Shown here: piece by piece, positions 1 through 9,080 of the stretch | How the letters are laid out: every line of letters begins with the position of its first letter | Numbering within the stretch: the first letter of the stretch is position 1 | From: CAZJHX01 sp964545715 | Lineage (GTDB): Bacteria; Myxococcota_A; UBA9042; GCA-2863065 | DNA length: 64,000 bases | Assembly: GCA_964545715.1 (NCBI GenBank) | Contig: CAZJHX010000010.1 | Coordinates: 1 to 64,000 of the forward strand | Direction: 5' to 3' | Translations under genes and position numbers: made by a program | Notes under the pieces: generated by a model | The model's input: the letters and a program-made list of their open reading frames with translations, nothing else | What the model was told of the DNA's origin: nothing | Databases searched by the model: none

Positions 1-72
1 GTCAGCGAAGCCCTCGTCGATGGCGCCCGAGCAGTTGTTGTCCACGCCGTCGCAGAGCTCGTCCGCAGCCGG
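1..72 (-). pseudogene. Out-of-frame-free continuation of the MopE-like repeat gene beyond its stop
   Basis: Reading on in the same minus-strand frame past the TAA at 73-75 gives an uninterrupted eighth repeat, PAADELCDGVDNNCSGAI followed by DEGFAD, to the window edge. The unit matches the seven repeats upstream (E-x-C-D/N-G-x-D-x-N/D-C ... DEGF/Y), so the coding frame was evidently longer. The TAA sits where sister repeats carry one residue before the conserved PG or PA (for example IRPGA, IFPGA). A TAC or other sense codon turned into TAA by one substitution is the simplest reading. It may be a real truncation or a sequencing error; the rest of the gene lies outside the window. Confidence 0.75.
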
Positions 73-2550
73 TTAGACTGCCGAGTTCGTGGGCGCGCAG
101 TCGTCGTCGTCGAATGAGCCGTCGTTGTCGTCGTCGGTGTCACACGCGTCGCCAAGCAGCTCGGTGTCGCTGTTGTGCTGGCTGGGGTTCTTCTTGGACG
201 GGCAGTTGTCCACCGCGTCCGGCCACCCGTCGCCGTCGTCGTCCTCGCTGACACAGTCGGCCACGTTGTCGCCGTTGGTGTCATCGAAGCCCTCGTCCGC
301 GTGGATATTGCAGTTGTTGTCCAGCCCGTCGCAGACCTCCTCGGCGCCCGGGAAGATCGACGGGTCTTTCGGCGCGCAGTCCGCCGGATCCGGGGAGCCG
401 TCGTTGTCGTCGTCCGCGTCGCACGCGTCACCCAGGTTGTCGGCGTCGGTGTTCTGCTGCACTGGGTTGGGGATGCTCGGGCAGTTGTCGAACGCGTCGA
501 CAATCCCGTCGCCGTCCGAGTCGTTGTCCACGCAGTCGGCCAGCCCGTCGCTGTCCGTGTCGTCAAAGCCCTCGTCGACCACCTCGTCGCAGTTGTCGTC
601 GATGCCGTTGCACTCTTCCGCCGCGCCAGGCCGGATCGCCGGGTTCGTCGGCGCACAGTCCTCATCGTCGGCCACGCCGTCGTTGTCGTCGTCCGTGTCG
701 CACGCGTCACCCGGGACGTCCTCGTCCGAGTTCGTCTGAGCCGGATTGAAGGCGGTGGGGCAGTTGTCGAAGACGTCAGGCACGCCGTCGTCATCGTCGT
801 CGTTGTCCACGCAGTCGCTGTTGCCGTCGCCGTCGGTGTCTTCAAAGCCCTCGTCGATCTCACCGTTGCAGTTCTCGTCCACGCCGTTGCACTGCTCGGC
901 GTTTTCGGGAAAGACCAGCCCGTTCAGCGGCGCGCAATCGTCCGCATCCGGCGAGCCGTCGTTGTCGTCGTCTTCGTCCAGACAGTCCGCCAGCAGATCG
1001 CTGTCCGTATCCGCATAGCCCTCGTCCACCAGCGTGTTGCAGTTGTTGTCCACGCCGTCGCAGATCTCTGCGCCGCCGGGGCCGATCGCCGGGTTGAACG
1101 GCGCGCAGTCCACCACGTCGGGCGTTCCGTCATTATCGTCGTCCAGGTCGCACTCATCGCCCTGTCCGTCCTCGTCGTTGTCGAACTGGTCGGGGTCCGG
1201 CACCGTCTTGCACAGGTCGGTCTCGTCCGGCACGCCGTCGTTGTCGTCATCGTCGTCGCAGGCGTCGCCCTTGTCGTCGCCGTCCAGGTTGGCCTGACCG
1301 GGATTGATGACCTCCGGGCAGTTGTCCAGCAGGTTCGGGAAGCCGTCCCCGTCGATGTCGTTGTCCTGACAGTCAGCCGTCCCGTCCCCGTCGATGTCGC
1401 TGAACCCGTTGTCCGCGATGCCGTCACAGTCCTGGTCCACGCCGTCACAGACCTCTTCGGCGCCCGTAAAGATCGCCGGGTCCAGGGATCCGCAGTCGGT
1501 CGCGTCGGGGTCGCCGTCGTCATCATCGTCGTCGTCCACGCAGTCGGCCATGCCGTCCAGATCGGTGTCCGGATAGCCCTCGTCCACGATGACGTTGCAG
1601 TTGTTGTCCACGCCGTCGCACTGCTCGATCGCGGGCGCGTCATCGCCGCAGAACGTGCCGTCGTTGGTCTCGTTGCAGCTGACCTGCCCGTTGGCGCACA
1701 GATCCTCGTCGTCCTCGCTGTCACAGGGGTCGCCCAGCCCGGCGTAGTCCTCGTCGACCAGCCCGTCGCAGTCGTTGTCCAGGCTGTCGCAGATCTCCGG
1801 CGCCGCCGCCATCGCGTCGCAGTCGGTCCAGCCGTCCGCCGTGCACAGCTGGGTGCCGGCACACGATCCCCACTCATTGTCCGCCGTGCAGCCGCGCTCC
1901 ACCCCGAGCAGCAGCTCGGTGCAAGGGCACTCGCCAGACTCGTGAACACACTGACCCACCGTTGTGTCGTCGACTTCGACCGACTCGCACGCAAACCCGC
2001 TCGGGCACGGCGTGGCGTCATCACACAGCCGCCCGCAGCGTCCCTGACCGCTGTCGTCTTGCAGGCACAGCCCGCCCAGATCGCCGCACTCCTCATTGCT
2101 CGTGCACGCCTTGCACAGCTCATCCAGCACCGGCAGGCACAAGAACTTGGGGTCGCCGCCGTCGGTCAGCAGCGCGCACTTGTACCCGTCCGGGCAGTCG
2201 GTCACGCAGATGTCTGTGCACACAGACCCACCACCCGAAGCCGGCACGCAATACAGCGAGTCACACTCATCGGGAGACGTGCACGGGCAGCCAAAGCCGC
2301 CGGGACAGACGTCGGTCTCGCCGCCGTCCGGGTCTGTGGTGGCGCCATCGGGCGGTGGCGGTCCGGTATCGGTAGCAGCGTCCGGATCGCCCTCGGTCGT
2401 CGCCCCGTCGGCCTCCGTCCCGTCCGGTGTCCCTGTCCCGCTCACGTCGATGCTCAGGGGTGTTCCGCCGTCACTCTGCTCCGGGCATCCAGCCGTCAGC
2501 AGACCGATCGCCACCAGCGCGACCCAAGCCGCGTAGTTGCGTGAAGCCAT
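73..2550 (-). CDS. MopE / thrombospondin type 3 repeat lipoprotein, prematurely stopped
   Basis: This is a predicted surface lipoprotein of 825 aa as read. The start ATG at 2550 has AAGGTGAGG six bases upstream and is preferred to the ATG at 2574. Residues 1-20 form a signal peptide with lipobox LLTAGC. Next come an Asp/Thr/Pro-rich linker, a cysteine-rich segment (about residues 80-210), then seven MopE-type units (ExCDGxDNNCxxxVDEG) alternating with Asp-rich thrombospondin type 3 motifs (DxDxDGxxD), which typically bind calcium. MopE-family proteins are outer-membrane or secreted; binding of copper by this one cannot be inferred from the repeats. The end at 73 is an in-frame TAA inside a repeat and the repeat continues downstream, so the protein is probably truncated here. 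The next gene at 2702 is divergent. Confidence 0.85.
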   Translation of the reverse strand: MASRNYAAWVALVAIGLLTAGCPEQSDGGTPLSIDVSGTGTPDGTEADGATTEGDPDAATDTGPPPPDGATTDPDGGETDVCPGGFGCPCTSPDECDSLYCVPASGGGSVCTDICVTDCPDGYKCALLTDGGDPKFLCLPVLDELCKACTSNEECGDLGGLCLQDDSGQGRCGRLCDDATPCPSGFACESVEVDDTTVGQCVHESGECPCTELLLGVERGCTADNEWGSCAGTQLCTADGWTDCDAMAAAPEICDSLDNDCDGLVDEDYAGLGDPCDSEDDEDLCANGQVSCNETNDGTFCGDDAPAIEQCDGVDNNCNVIVDEGYPDTDLDGMADCVDDDDDDDGDPDATDCGSLDPAIFTGAEEVCDGVDQDCDGIADNGFSDIDGDGTADCQDNDIDGDGFPNLLDNCPEVINPGQANLDGDDKGDACDDDDDNDGVPDETDLCKTVPDPDQFDNDEDGQGDECDLDDDNDGTPDVVDCAPFNPAIGPGGAEICDGVDNNCNTLVDEGYADTDSDLLADCLDEDDDNDGSPDADDCAPLNGLVFPENAEQCNGVDENCNGEIDEGFEDTDGDGNSDCVDNDDDDDGVPDVFDNCPTAFNPAQTNSDEDVPGDACDTDDDNDGVADDEDCAPTNPAIRPGAAEECNGIDDNCDEVVDEGFDDTDSDGLADCVDNDSDGDGIVDAFDNCPSIPNPVQQNTDADNLGDACDADDDNDGSPDPADCAPKDPSIFPGAEEVCDGLDNNCNIHADEGFDDTNGDNVADCVSEDDDGDGWPDAVDNCPSKKNPSQHNSDTELLGDACDTDDDNDGSFDDDDCAPTNSAV

Positions 2551-2701
2551 AATGTCCCTCACCTTTCGGAGCATCTGCTCCGGTAACCACCGCCGCTAAG
2601 AGTACGAGATTATCGTGTAAATTAGAAGCCGACCGATGCGCTGCAAGGTTGCACCGTCGGACAAATGGACGGCGCCCATGCCGGGATGTACGTTGTGCCG
2701 C

Positions 2702-3610
2702 ATGGGTAAACGAGCGGTCGTATTCTTGATCTGCTTCATGATGGCCGGTGGCTCGGCCTTCCTGCTTTGGCCGGGTGGAGCGCCGCGCCCCGATCCGAAC
2801 GCTGCTCGCCGGTCGAAGGGGGGCGAGGCTCGAGACACTGGACCCGCCGCCACGTTGGCCGCCAAATGTGCGCTGCCCACACCCATGACCGATCAGGAGC
2901 TAAACGCGATTGTTGCCGCCGCCGGCACCGCCCCCGACGGGCTGTGGGCCGCCTGGCGTCCGGCCCTTGCTATGGCGACCTCCATCGAGATCGCCTCCAT
3001 CGGCAAGGGTGTGGGACTACGCGCCCATGGGACCTTTGATGCGCCCGCGCTGGTCAAGGCCGAGGCCGCCAGACTGGGGGCCGATCTGCAGGAAGCCGGC
3101 GGCGCCGTCTCCGTGTCGGTCAGCGGCAAGATGTGTCTCGCCGCGCCGAAGTCGGACGTCCTCACGCTGGGTCCGTGCCGGGTGAACGTGGGCACGTCGA
3201 TCTCGGCGTCGCTCGGTCGTTTGGAGCACGCCGACAAGGCCGCCGGCGTCTTCGGCGCGATCGGGCTCAACAAGCCCGGCTCACCCTTTGAGGCCGCCAC
3301 CGGATCACTGTGGCTTGAACCGAACTCGCGTGCCCGGGTCGTCATCCGCCCGCCGGCCGGCGGCGCACACTGGCTCAAGGCGCAGCTGGACGGTTTGAAG
3401 GACTACCTGGACCGCAAGACCAAGAAGCCGCCGGAGCTGTTCGGCCCCGATCCCACCGCCGGGATGCTCAAGTTCGGCAAAATCGTCAGCGTCACGGCCG
3501 ATGGCGATCTGATCACCGTGGTCGGCACGATCATCCGACCGCCGGACGAGCTGCGCCTGAACGTGCTCACGTTTATGGTCCCGATGGTCGTGCGCGGCCT
3601 GGCGCAATAA
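2702..3610 (+). CDS. Hypothetical membrane-anchored exported protein
   Basis: This 302-aa protein is not recognised. Residues 4-25 (VVFLICFMMAGGSAFLLW region) form one hydrophobic segment acting as an uncleaved signal or anchor, followed by a Pro/Gly/Arg-rich linker and a soluble alpha/beta domain with three cysteines (around residues 54, 144 and 158). I chose the ATG at 2702 because the hydrophobic segment starts right after it; an in-frame ATG at 2636 would add 22 residues that look like noncoding sequence. It is divergent from the MopE-like gene and converges on the acylase gene with two bases between the stop codons. No catalytic motif is visible. It is likely periplasmic or attached to the inner membrane. 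Confidence 0.75.
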   Translation: MGKRAVVFLICFMMAGGSAFLLWPGGAPRPDPNAARRSKGGEARDTGPAATLAAKCALPTPMTDQELNAIVAAAGTAPDGLWAAWRPALAMATSIEIASIGKGVGLRAHGTFDAPALVKAEAARLGADLQEAGGAVSVSVSGKMCLAAPKSDVLTLGPCRVNVGTSISASLGRLEHADKAAGVFGAIGLNKPGSPFEAATGSLWLEPNSRARVVIRPPAGGAHWLKAQLDGLKDYLDRKTKKPPELFGPDPTAGMLKFGKIVSVTADGDLITVVGTIIRPPDELRLNVLTFMVPMVVRGLAQ

Positions 3611-3612
3611 GC

Positions 3613-6600
3613 CTACTCGGCGGCGTCCGCGGGCGTGTACACCTCGTGGGCCGTGGCATGCTCCACCACATCGGCCACGTAATAGCGCATCGGTAGCGTC
3701 TCGTTGCCCAGCCACAGCGCCGCCTGATCGGCGAAGAACTCAGAGTCCGTCAGCGCAGACTGGCCGCCCGGCACGATGTTTTCGCCGCGCACCTCGTCGC
3801 CCTTCAGCGAGATGGCCATACGCATGACTGGGCCGCTGCCGTGACGGAACTTGGTGCCCGAGAAGCCCGGGTTGGCCGCGTCCACGGACCACTGATCGCC
3901 GCCGCGCGGGAACCACTCCAGCCCCTTGCGCGGGTCGCCGCTCTTGATGTCGTCGGCCAGCGGCAGGGTGGACGTCTTGATCGAGAACACGTCCACCAGC
4001 GCCGAGAAGCTGGAGTTGGAGCCCAGAAAGTCGCCCAGCAGTGACTCGAACTTGGCCTGATGGCGTAGACCCCACAGCCACTGGGACATGTCGGTCGTCC
4101 CGAAGCCGCCGTCGCCGGGGCCGGTGCTGTCCGACTCCAGGAAGTCCAGACCCGCCGCCAGCGCCACCAGCATCAGCTCGTCGCTGCGCTCCACCTCGTC
4201 GGTGCCCAGCCGGTCAAACCAGACCGCCTCCTGCGTGTCGGCGTCCCAGGCCGTGTGGTCCTGCGGGTTGTCGGCCCCGCGGCTGGCCAGATAGCGCAGC
4301 AGCGATGCGACCTCGCCCCGGCTCCCGCTCCAGCGCCACCCGGGCATCGGCTCGTCGTGCCACACCTGGCCGATAAAGCGGCCGATCCAGGCGTTGAAGA
4401 TCATGGTGGCCACCGCGTCGACTTTGTTCTGGTCGGTCGGCTGCATGTAGAAGGTCTCGACGCCCGACGGGGTATCAAAGCCCGCCGTCTGCCAGTCCGC
4501 CAGGCGCTTCTCGGCGGCCTCGAATCGCTCCATGTTGTTGTCGTACAGCGCCACGAGCCGGGCGTCGTCCACGCCCTTATCACCGTCGGTCTGGGACAGC
4601 GTGCGCGCCTTGTCGATCGCCGCCAGCAGATAGGGCACAAACTCTTCGCCCATGCGCGACTTGATGTTGGCCTGCAGCGCCTGCATGGCCTCCAGGTCAC
4701 ACGACTTATCGGCGGCGCAGGCCTCCAACTCGCGACGGATCGTGTTGGCGCGCACCGAGCTCCACGGGCCGCCCAGGTGCCACTTGTCGTTGTCGGGATC
4801 GCCGTCGTCCGTGATGTGCGCCGGGTCGTTGTTGGCGGTAAAGACAAAGCCCGCCTCGGGGTTGATCGCCTGCGGCACCTCGTCGAACGGCACCACGCAT
4901 TTGTAGGGGTCGGTCTTGCCCGGCTCCTCGTCCACGATGCCGTCCTTGGAGGGCATCGTGAACCCGCCGTACACGGTGCCGTCCAGCAGCTGCTTGGGGT
5001 CTGAGCCCGGCATGTACTGGCCGTCCTCGTCGCGCTCCAGATACTCCCGGCACGGGTACGTCTGATAGCTGGTGTAGAGCACATTGCCCTGGTTGTCGCT
5101 TGCCGCCGTGAACAGCGAGCTGCCCACAAACCCCTTGGTCGCTTCTCGGAACTCGTACACGTCGTCAGCAAAGCCGAGCTTGTCGTTGCCGCCCACCCAA
5201 TCCGTGACGTCGAAGCCGGTGTAGTCAAAGCTGATCGCAGTGATCTTGCCGTCGCCGTCCTGGTCGCCCGGCACCACGAGGTTGCCCTGGAAGTTCACCA
5301 GCGTCTCGCCTTCGGCCAGCACCTCGTCCTCGGCAGCGTCGCGACCCTCGATGTCGGCGATCCAGCGACCGTCAAACGTGGTCCAGCGCGTCCACACCTC
5401 GGTGCGACCGACGCTGTCCAGCGCCGGCACGTCCGCCACCACGTACGATTCATCGACTGCGACCAGGTCCTTCCACTGGCCCTGAAACAGCGTCTTGGCC
5501 GGCTTGCCGTCCGAGTCCAGCTCGATCTCCTCGCGGTACCAGTCCGTGATGTCCGCCACCGGGTTGACCGAGCACCACGCGACCTTGCCGTTGGTCCCGA
5601 CCGACAGGACGGGCATGCCGGTGATCAGCAGGCCGATCTGGTCGATGTCGCCGCCCCCGAAGACCGCCGTGTTCAGCGCCGTCTGGTAGAAAAGCGCCGG
5701 CACGGACAGTGACAGGTGGCCGTCGCCCGCCAGCAGGCTCGCGCCGTCGGAGGTCTTGCTGCCGCCGACCGCCCAGGAGTTGGAGCCGTAGCCCTTCTCG
5801 AAGTCGCGGCCCAGCTTCAGCTCGAAGCGCTCCATGCGCGCGGCCAGGCGCTCCAGCATCTCCATGTTGACCGGCTTGGCGCTGGCCGCCCACGACTTGT
5901 CGCCCGCCCCCGGCTTGCCCGCCGGCGCGTCCGTGGTGTCCAGTCCGAACCCGGCGGTGCTGCCTGTGCCCGGGAAGATGGGGCGTACGTCGTTCCACAG
6001 ATCGTCCATCAGCGCGCTGCGGCGCAGGTCCTGCTTGTGCACGCCCTCGAACGCGGTGGCCAGCTTGGCCACGGTGCCGGTGCGGCCGATATCGTCGGTC
6101 TCGTAGTTGAAGTTGTAGATGATCACCGCCGCCATGGCCGCCATGCTCTTGCGGTCGAACGGCGTCATCAGGTCGGACGGCTCCTCGGCGCCGAGCACCA
6201 ACTTGGCCAGGTTCAGCTCGCTGGGACCGGGCAGCTTGCCCGCCTTCACGGCCGCGATGTAGTCGTTTACGCCGGCCGCAAACGCGTCGTAATACTCGGC
6301 GATCTCCGGCGACATGTTGTCCATCAAGCGCTCCGTCACGTAGGTGATGCCCTGCTGGCGCGCCTCATAGTCGTTTTGCAGTCCCCCGTCGCCCAGCAGC
6401 TCGCTGATCGTGCCCAGGCCCAGGCGCCGCTGCAGGTCCATGACGAAGTACCGATCGCGCGCGACCACAAAGCCCAGCACGCGGCCAAGATCCTTGCGGT
6501 TTTTGGCGTAGACGTGCGGCACGTTGGACTCGGTGCGCAGCACGTGCACGACATCGGAGAGCCCCTCGACGTCCCAGTTTTCCGCGACCTCGACGCCCTC

Positions 6601-6807
6601 GATGGCCAGCTGATCCTCGGTGGGCTCGCCGGTCGTGTCGTCCGTGTCAGTGGTGTCGTCGGTGCCGGTATCTGACGTGCCGGTGTCCCCGGTGCCGGTG
6701 TCGGCGGTGCCCGTGGTGGTCGTGGTGTCCCCGGCCGGCGTCGGGTCGTCGTCGCCACACCCAAAGAAGGCCAAACTCAACGTCATTACTACGATCGTGC
6801 TTCGCAT
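3613..6807 (-). CDS. Penicillin acylase family Ntn hydrolase (lipoprotein)
   Basis: A 1064-aa precursor of the S45 penicillin/cephalosporin/acyl-homoserine-lactone acylase family. These enzymes hydrolyse amide bonds after self-cleavage into alpha and beta chains. The signal peptide ends in lipobox AFFGC, then a Thr/Asp/Gly linker (about residues 20-55). The alpha-chain signature is SNVPHVYAKNRKDLGR...ARDRYFVMDLQRR. The cleavage site and nucleophile are seen as GYG-SNSWAVGG, with Ser342 becoming the beta-chain N-terminus. A conserved FTANNDP motif (Asn659-Asn660) matches the oxyanion-hole Asn region. The protein is longer than the usual 750-850 aa, with insertions in the beta chain. The natural substrate is unknown; quorum-signal or antibiotic degradation is possible. 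ATG 6807 is chosen because the lipoprotein signal follows it. Confidence 0.93.
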   Translation of the reverse strand: MRSTIVVMTLSLAFFGCGDDDPTPAGDTTTTTGTADTGTGDTGTSDTGTDDTTDTDDTTGEPTEDQLAIEGVEVAENWDVEGLSDVVHVLRTESNVPHVYAKNRKDLGRVLGFVVARDRYFVMDLQRRLGLGTISELLGDGGLQNDYEARQQGITYVTERLMDNMSPEIAEYYDAFAAGVNDYIAAVKAGKLPGPSELNLAKLVLGAEEPSDLMTPFDRKSMAAMAAVIIYNFNYETDDIGRTGTVAKLATAFEGVHKQDLRRSALMDDLWNDVRPIFPGTGSTAGFGLDTTDAPAGKPGAGDKSWAASAKPVNMEMLERLAARMERFELKLGRDFEKGYGSNSWAVGGSKTSDGASLLAGDGHLSLSVPALFYQTALNTAVFGGGDIDQIGLLITGMPVLSVGTNGKVAWCSVNPVADITDWYREEIELDSDGKPAKTLFQGQWKDLVAVDESYVVADVPALDSVGRTEVWTRWTTFDGRWIADIEGRDAAEDEVLAEGETLVNFQGNLVVPGDQDGDGKITAISFDYTGFDVTDWVGGNDKLGFADDVYEFREATKGFVGSSLFTAASDNQGNVLYTSYQTYPCREYLERDEDGQYMPGSDPKQLLDGTVYGGFTMPSKDGIVDEEPGKTDPYKCVVPFDEVPQAINPEAGFVFTANNDPAHITDDGDPDNDKWHLGGPWSSVRANTIRRELEACAADKSCDLEAMQALQANIKSRMGEEFVPYLLAAIDKARTLSQTDGDKGVDDARLVALYDNNMERFEAAEKRLADWQTAGFDTPSGVETFYMQPTDQNKVDAVATMIFNAWIGRFIGQVWHDEPMPGWRWSGSRGEVASLLRYLASRGADNPQDHTAWDADTQEAVWFDRLGTDEVERSDELMLVALAAGLDFLESDSTGPGDGGFGTTDMSQWLWGLRHQAKFESLLGDFLGSNSSFSALVDVFSIKTSTLPLADDIKSGDPRKGLEWFPRGGDQWSVDAANPGFSGTKFRHGSGPVMRMAISLKGDEVRGENIVPGGQSALTDSEFFADQAALWLGNETLPMRYYVADVVEHATAHEVYTPADAAE

Positions 6808-6950
6808 GGCGCGGAGGCTACCACAAAGCGGGGTGCCGGGGTTTGCAGACAACAGCGGGCTCTTCCAGTGGGGACTGGGGACCGGGGACGCGAGGCCCCG
6901 ATCTGCACATTTCGATGAGCCATTCGATGGACTGCGTCCGTGGGGGGCCG

Positions 6951-6966
6951 TGGCACACGCGTTGCT
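6951..6966 (+). promoter_or_regulatory. Sigma-54-type -24/-12 promoter before the SpoIID-like gene
   Basis: The sequence TGGCACA-CGCG-TTGCT matches the RpoN consensus TGGCACG-N4-TTGCW at all but one specified position and has exact GG/GC spacing. Transcription would start near 6977, leaving a 16-17 base leader with GGAGGGG (6983-6989) before the TTG start at 6994. It is intergenic and correctly oriented. Assignment rests on motif match only. Confidence 0.6.
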
Positions 6967-6993
6967 CAAGGTGGGGTCGCTGGGAGGGGACAT

Positions 6994-9075
6994 TTGAGAA
7001 AGCTGCTGTGTGTCGTTGCGCTGATGATCGTCTATCCGACGGTCGCCCACGCCGAAAACCTGGTGCTGCCGGACGAGATCTGGACGGCGCAGGGCTGGAA
7101 GAACACCGAGAGCGACTACCTGCCGGGCGTCACGCACTCCGAGTCGGGCTGGGTGCCCGTGTCCTGGTACGGCGGCACCAACGCCAAGCGGCAGGAGGCG
7201 CTGAAAGCCCAGTGTGTCGCCGCGCGTACCTACCTGCTGCGGTATCTCAACGCCAACGGCGTCAACGCCAAGATCCCCATCGGACCGCACTTCCAGGCGT
7301 GGACTCAGGATTACGCACCACACAGCGTCTCGGCCGCGCAAAACAGCGCCGGCGTGGTCATGACGTGGCAGGGTCAGGTCATCACCGGCAACTACGCGTC
7401 GGGCGCCTGGCCCGTGGACGCCGAGGGCTGGCCCAAGGCCCCGAGCACGTACGGGATCAGCAACGCCGCCACCTGGGCGGACGCCACGACCCGGTACCTG
7501 CAGGGCAACCTGGATAAGGGCGACGGCTTCTCGTGGACGTGGGTGCTGCTGACGATCAACGAGGGCCGGTCCGGCGACAACATCATCAAGACGATTCAGG
7601 CGGGCAATCACGCCCGCAACCGCGGCTCATTGGGCCAATACCGCAGCTTGTGGCTGGCCCATAAGAAGGGCTACGAGATGGGCAGCATCCTGCGCTATTG
7701 GTACGGCGCGGACGTGACGATCGAAGGCGCTCCACAGGGCAACCAGCAGGACCCGCCGCCGCTCGGTGGTGGACCGGGCCAGGAGGATCCGCCGCCCGCA
7801 GACCCGCCACCCGCGGTCAACGCGCCCGATCCGCCGGCCGGTCTGTCGCCCGGCGGTGGCGAGACGGTGTCCATGGCGTCCGTTGTGCTGATGTGGGGCG
7901 CCGTACCGGGCGCGACCAGCTACGACGTCGCCATCCAGTACTCGGTGGCCGGCGTCTGGCAGAACTACACCACATACAACCCGGCCGGCACGGCGACCAC
8001 GTTCTGGCCCGCCGTGGACCCCGCTGAGTTCCGCTTCCGCGTGCGCGCCAACACCAACGCCGGTCAGACAGGCTGGTCCTTCTGGTCGCAGTTCAACTTC
8101 GGGACCGTTGCACAGGGTCCGGCCGATCCGCCGCCGGTCGCCGATGCACCAGGGGCGCCGACCGGCTTGTGGCCCGCTGACGGCAAGGACATCGACACCG
8201 ACTCGGTGACGCTGCAGTGGGGTGAGATCCCGGGCGCCGACGGCTACGAGGTGCACATTCAGTACAGCGACGGCGGGCCTTTCAAGAACTACTACACCTA
8301 CTCGCCGTGGGACGCCGACGTCACCTTCTGGCCGTCCATCGCGCCCGCGTCCTATCAGTGGCGGGTGCGCGCGAAAAAGAGCGGGCAGTGGAGCGCCTGG
8401 TCCGGCTATGCCGTCTTCGATTTCGGTGGCGGCGTTGCCCAACAGCCACCCGAGCCGCCGCCGCAGGTCGACGTGCTGAGCGCCCCGTGGGGTTTGAGTC
8501 CCAACGGTGGCACGATCACCACCGACTCGGTCACCCTCAGCTGGTCCAAGCCGGCGGGCGCTACCGGGCAGGAGGTGCGCATCGAGTCGCTGAACGGCGG
8601 CGTGTGGACGGACTACTACACGTACACCCCCAGCGGCAGCAGCAAGGTGTTCTGGCCCGCGATGGACAGCGGGCAGCTGCGCTTCAAGGTGCGCGTGCAG
8701 AACGAGGCGGGCTGGAGCAGCTGGTCCTCGTGGGCCACGTTCTCCTACGGTGTCTCGCAGCCGCCGGCCGACCCGCCGGATGAGCCCGCAACGAGCACGC
8801 CCGGCGCGCTGTGGCCCTCGGGCGGAGCCAGCGTCGGGACTCAGGACGTCACGCTGAGCTGGAGCGCGGTCGACGGCGCCGGCGGCTACGAGGTCTCGAT
8901 CGAGTGGTCCAACAAGGGGCTGTGGCAGGACTACTACACGTACAACCCGTCGGCGGCCAAGACCACTTTCTGGCCGCAGGTGGACGCCACCAAATATCGC
9001 TGGCGCGTGCGGGCCAAGATGGGCGCGGGTAATGGCGCCTGGTCGACGTGGGCTGAATTCTGGTTCGCAGGGTAG
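6994..9075 (+). CDS. SpoIID-domain exported protein with four fibronectin-like repeats
   Basis: A 693-aa exported protein. I chose TTG 6994 because GGAGGGG lies five bases upstream and the signal peptide (KLLCVVALMIVYPTVAHA) begins immediately. Residues about 22-230 match the SpoIID/LytB family, with LPGVTHSES and EALKAQCVAARTYLLRYL being the hallmark motifs. In Bacillus SpoIID is a lytic transglycosylase and LytB an amidase enhancer, so binding to or cutting peptidoglycan is a fair inference. A Pro-rich linker leads to four roughly 95-aa fibronectin type III-like units, each with an aromatic YTYNP...TFWP...WRVRA strand pattern. Five bases separate it from the next lipoprotein gene, so they are probably co-transcribed from the sigma-54-type promoter at 6951. 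Confidence 0.88.
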   Translation: MRKLLCVVALMIVYPTVAHAENLVLPDEIWTAQGWKNTESDYLPGVTHSESGWVPVSWYGGTNAKRQEALKAQCVAARTYLLRYLNANGVNAKIPIGPHFQAWTQDYAPHSVSAAQNSAGVVMTWQGQVITGNYASGAWPVDAEGWPKAPSTYGISNAATWADATTRYLQGNLDKGDGFSWTWVLLTINEGRSGDNIIKTIQAGNHARNRGSLGQYRSLWLAHKKGYEMGSILRYWYGADVTIEGAPQGNQQDPPPLGGGPGQEDPPPADPPPAVNAPDPPAGLSPGGGETVSMASVVLMWGAVPGATSYDVAIQYSVAGVWQNYTTYNPAGTATTFWPAVDPAEFRFRVRANTNAGQTGWSFWSQFNFGTVAQGPADPPPVADAPGAPTGLWPADGKDIDTDSVTLQWGEIPGADGYEVHIQYSDGGPFKNYYTYSPWDADVTFWPSIAPASYQWRVRAKKSGQWSAWSGYAVFDFGGGVAQQPPEPPPQVDVLSAPWGLSPNGGTITTDSVTLSWSKPAGATGQEVRIESLNGGVWTDYYTYTPSGSSKVFWPAMDSGQLRFKVRVQNEAGWSSWSSWATFSYGVSQPPADPPDEPATSTPGALWPSGGASVGTQDVTLSWSAVDGAGGYEVSIEWSNKGLWQDYYTYNPSAAKTTFWPQVDATKYRWRVRAKMGAGNGAWSTWAEFWFAG

Positions 9076-9080
9076 GGGGG

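Noticed and set aside
73..75. Reading the MopE TAA as recoded (Sec or Pyl)
   Set aside because: TAA is not used for either; the residue replaced is not a conserved Cys or Lys.
175..2544. A 789-codon plus-strand frame opposite the MopE-like gene, rich in Val/Arg
   Set aside because: It is the antisense of Asp-rich repeats (GAC/GTC codons give Val on the other strand). No signal, domain or ribosome site.
7860..9070. Regular spaced repeats in the SpoIID/fibronectin gene as a CRISPR-like array
   Set aside because: They are in-frame protein repeats of about 95 codons with diverged sequence.
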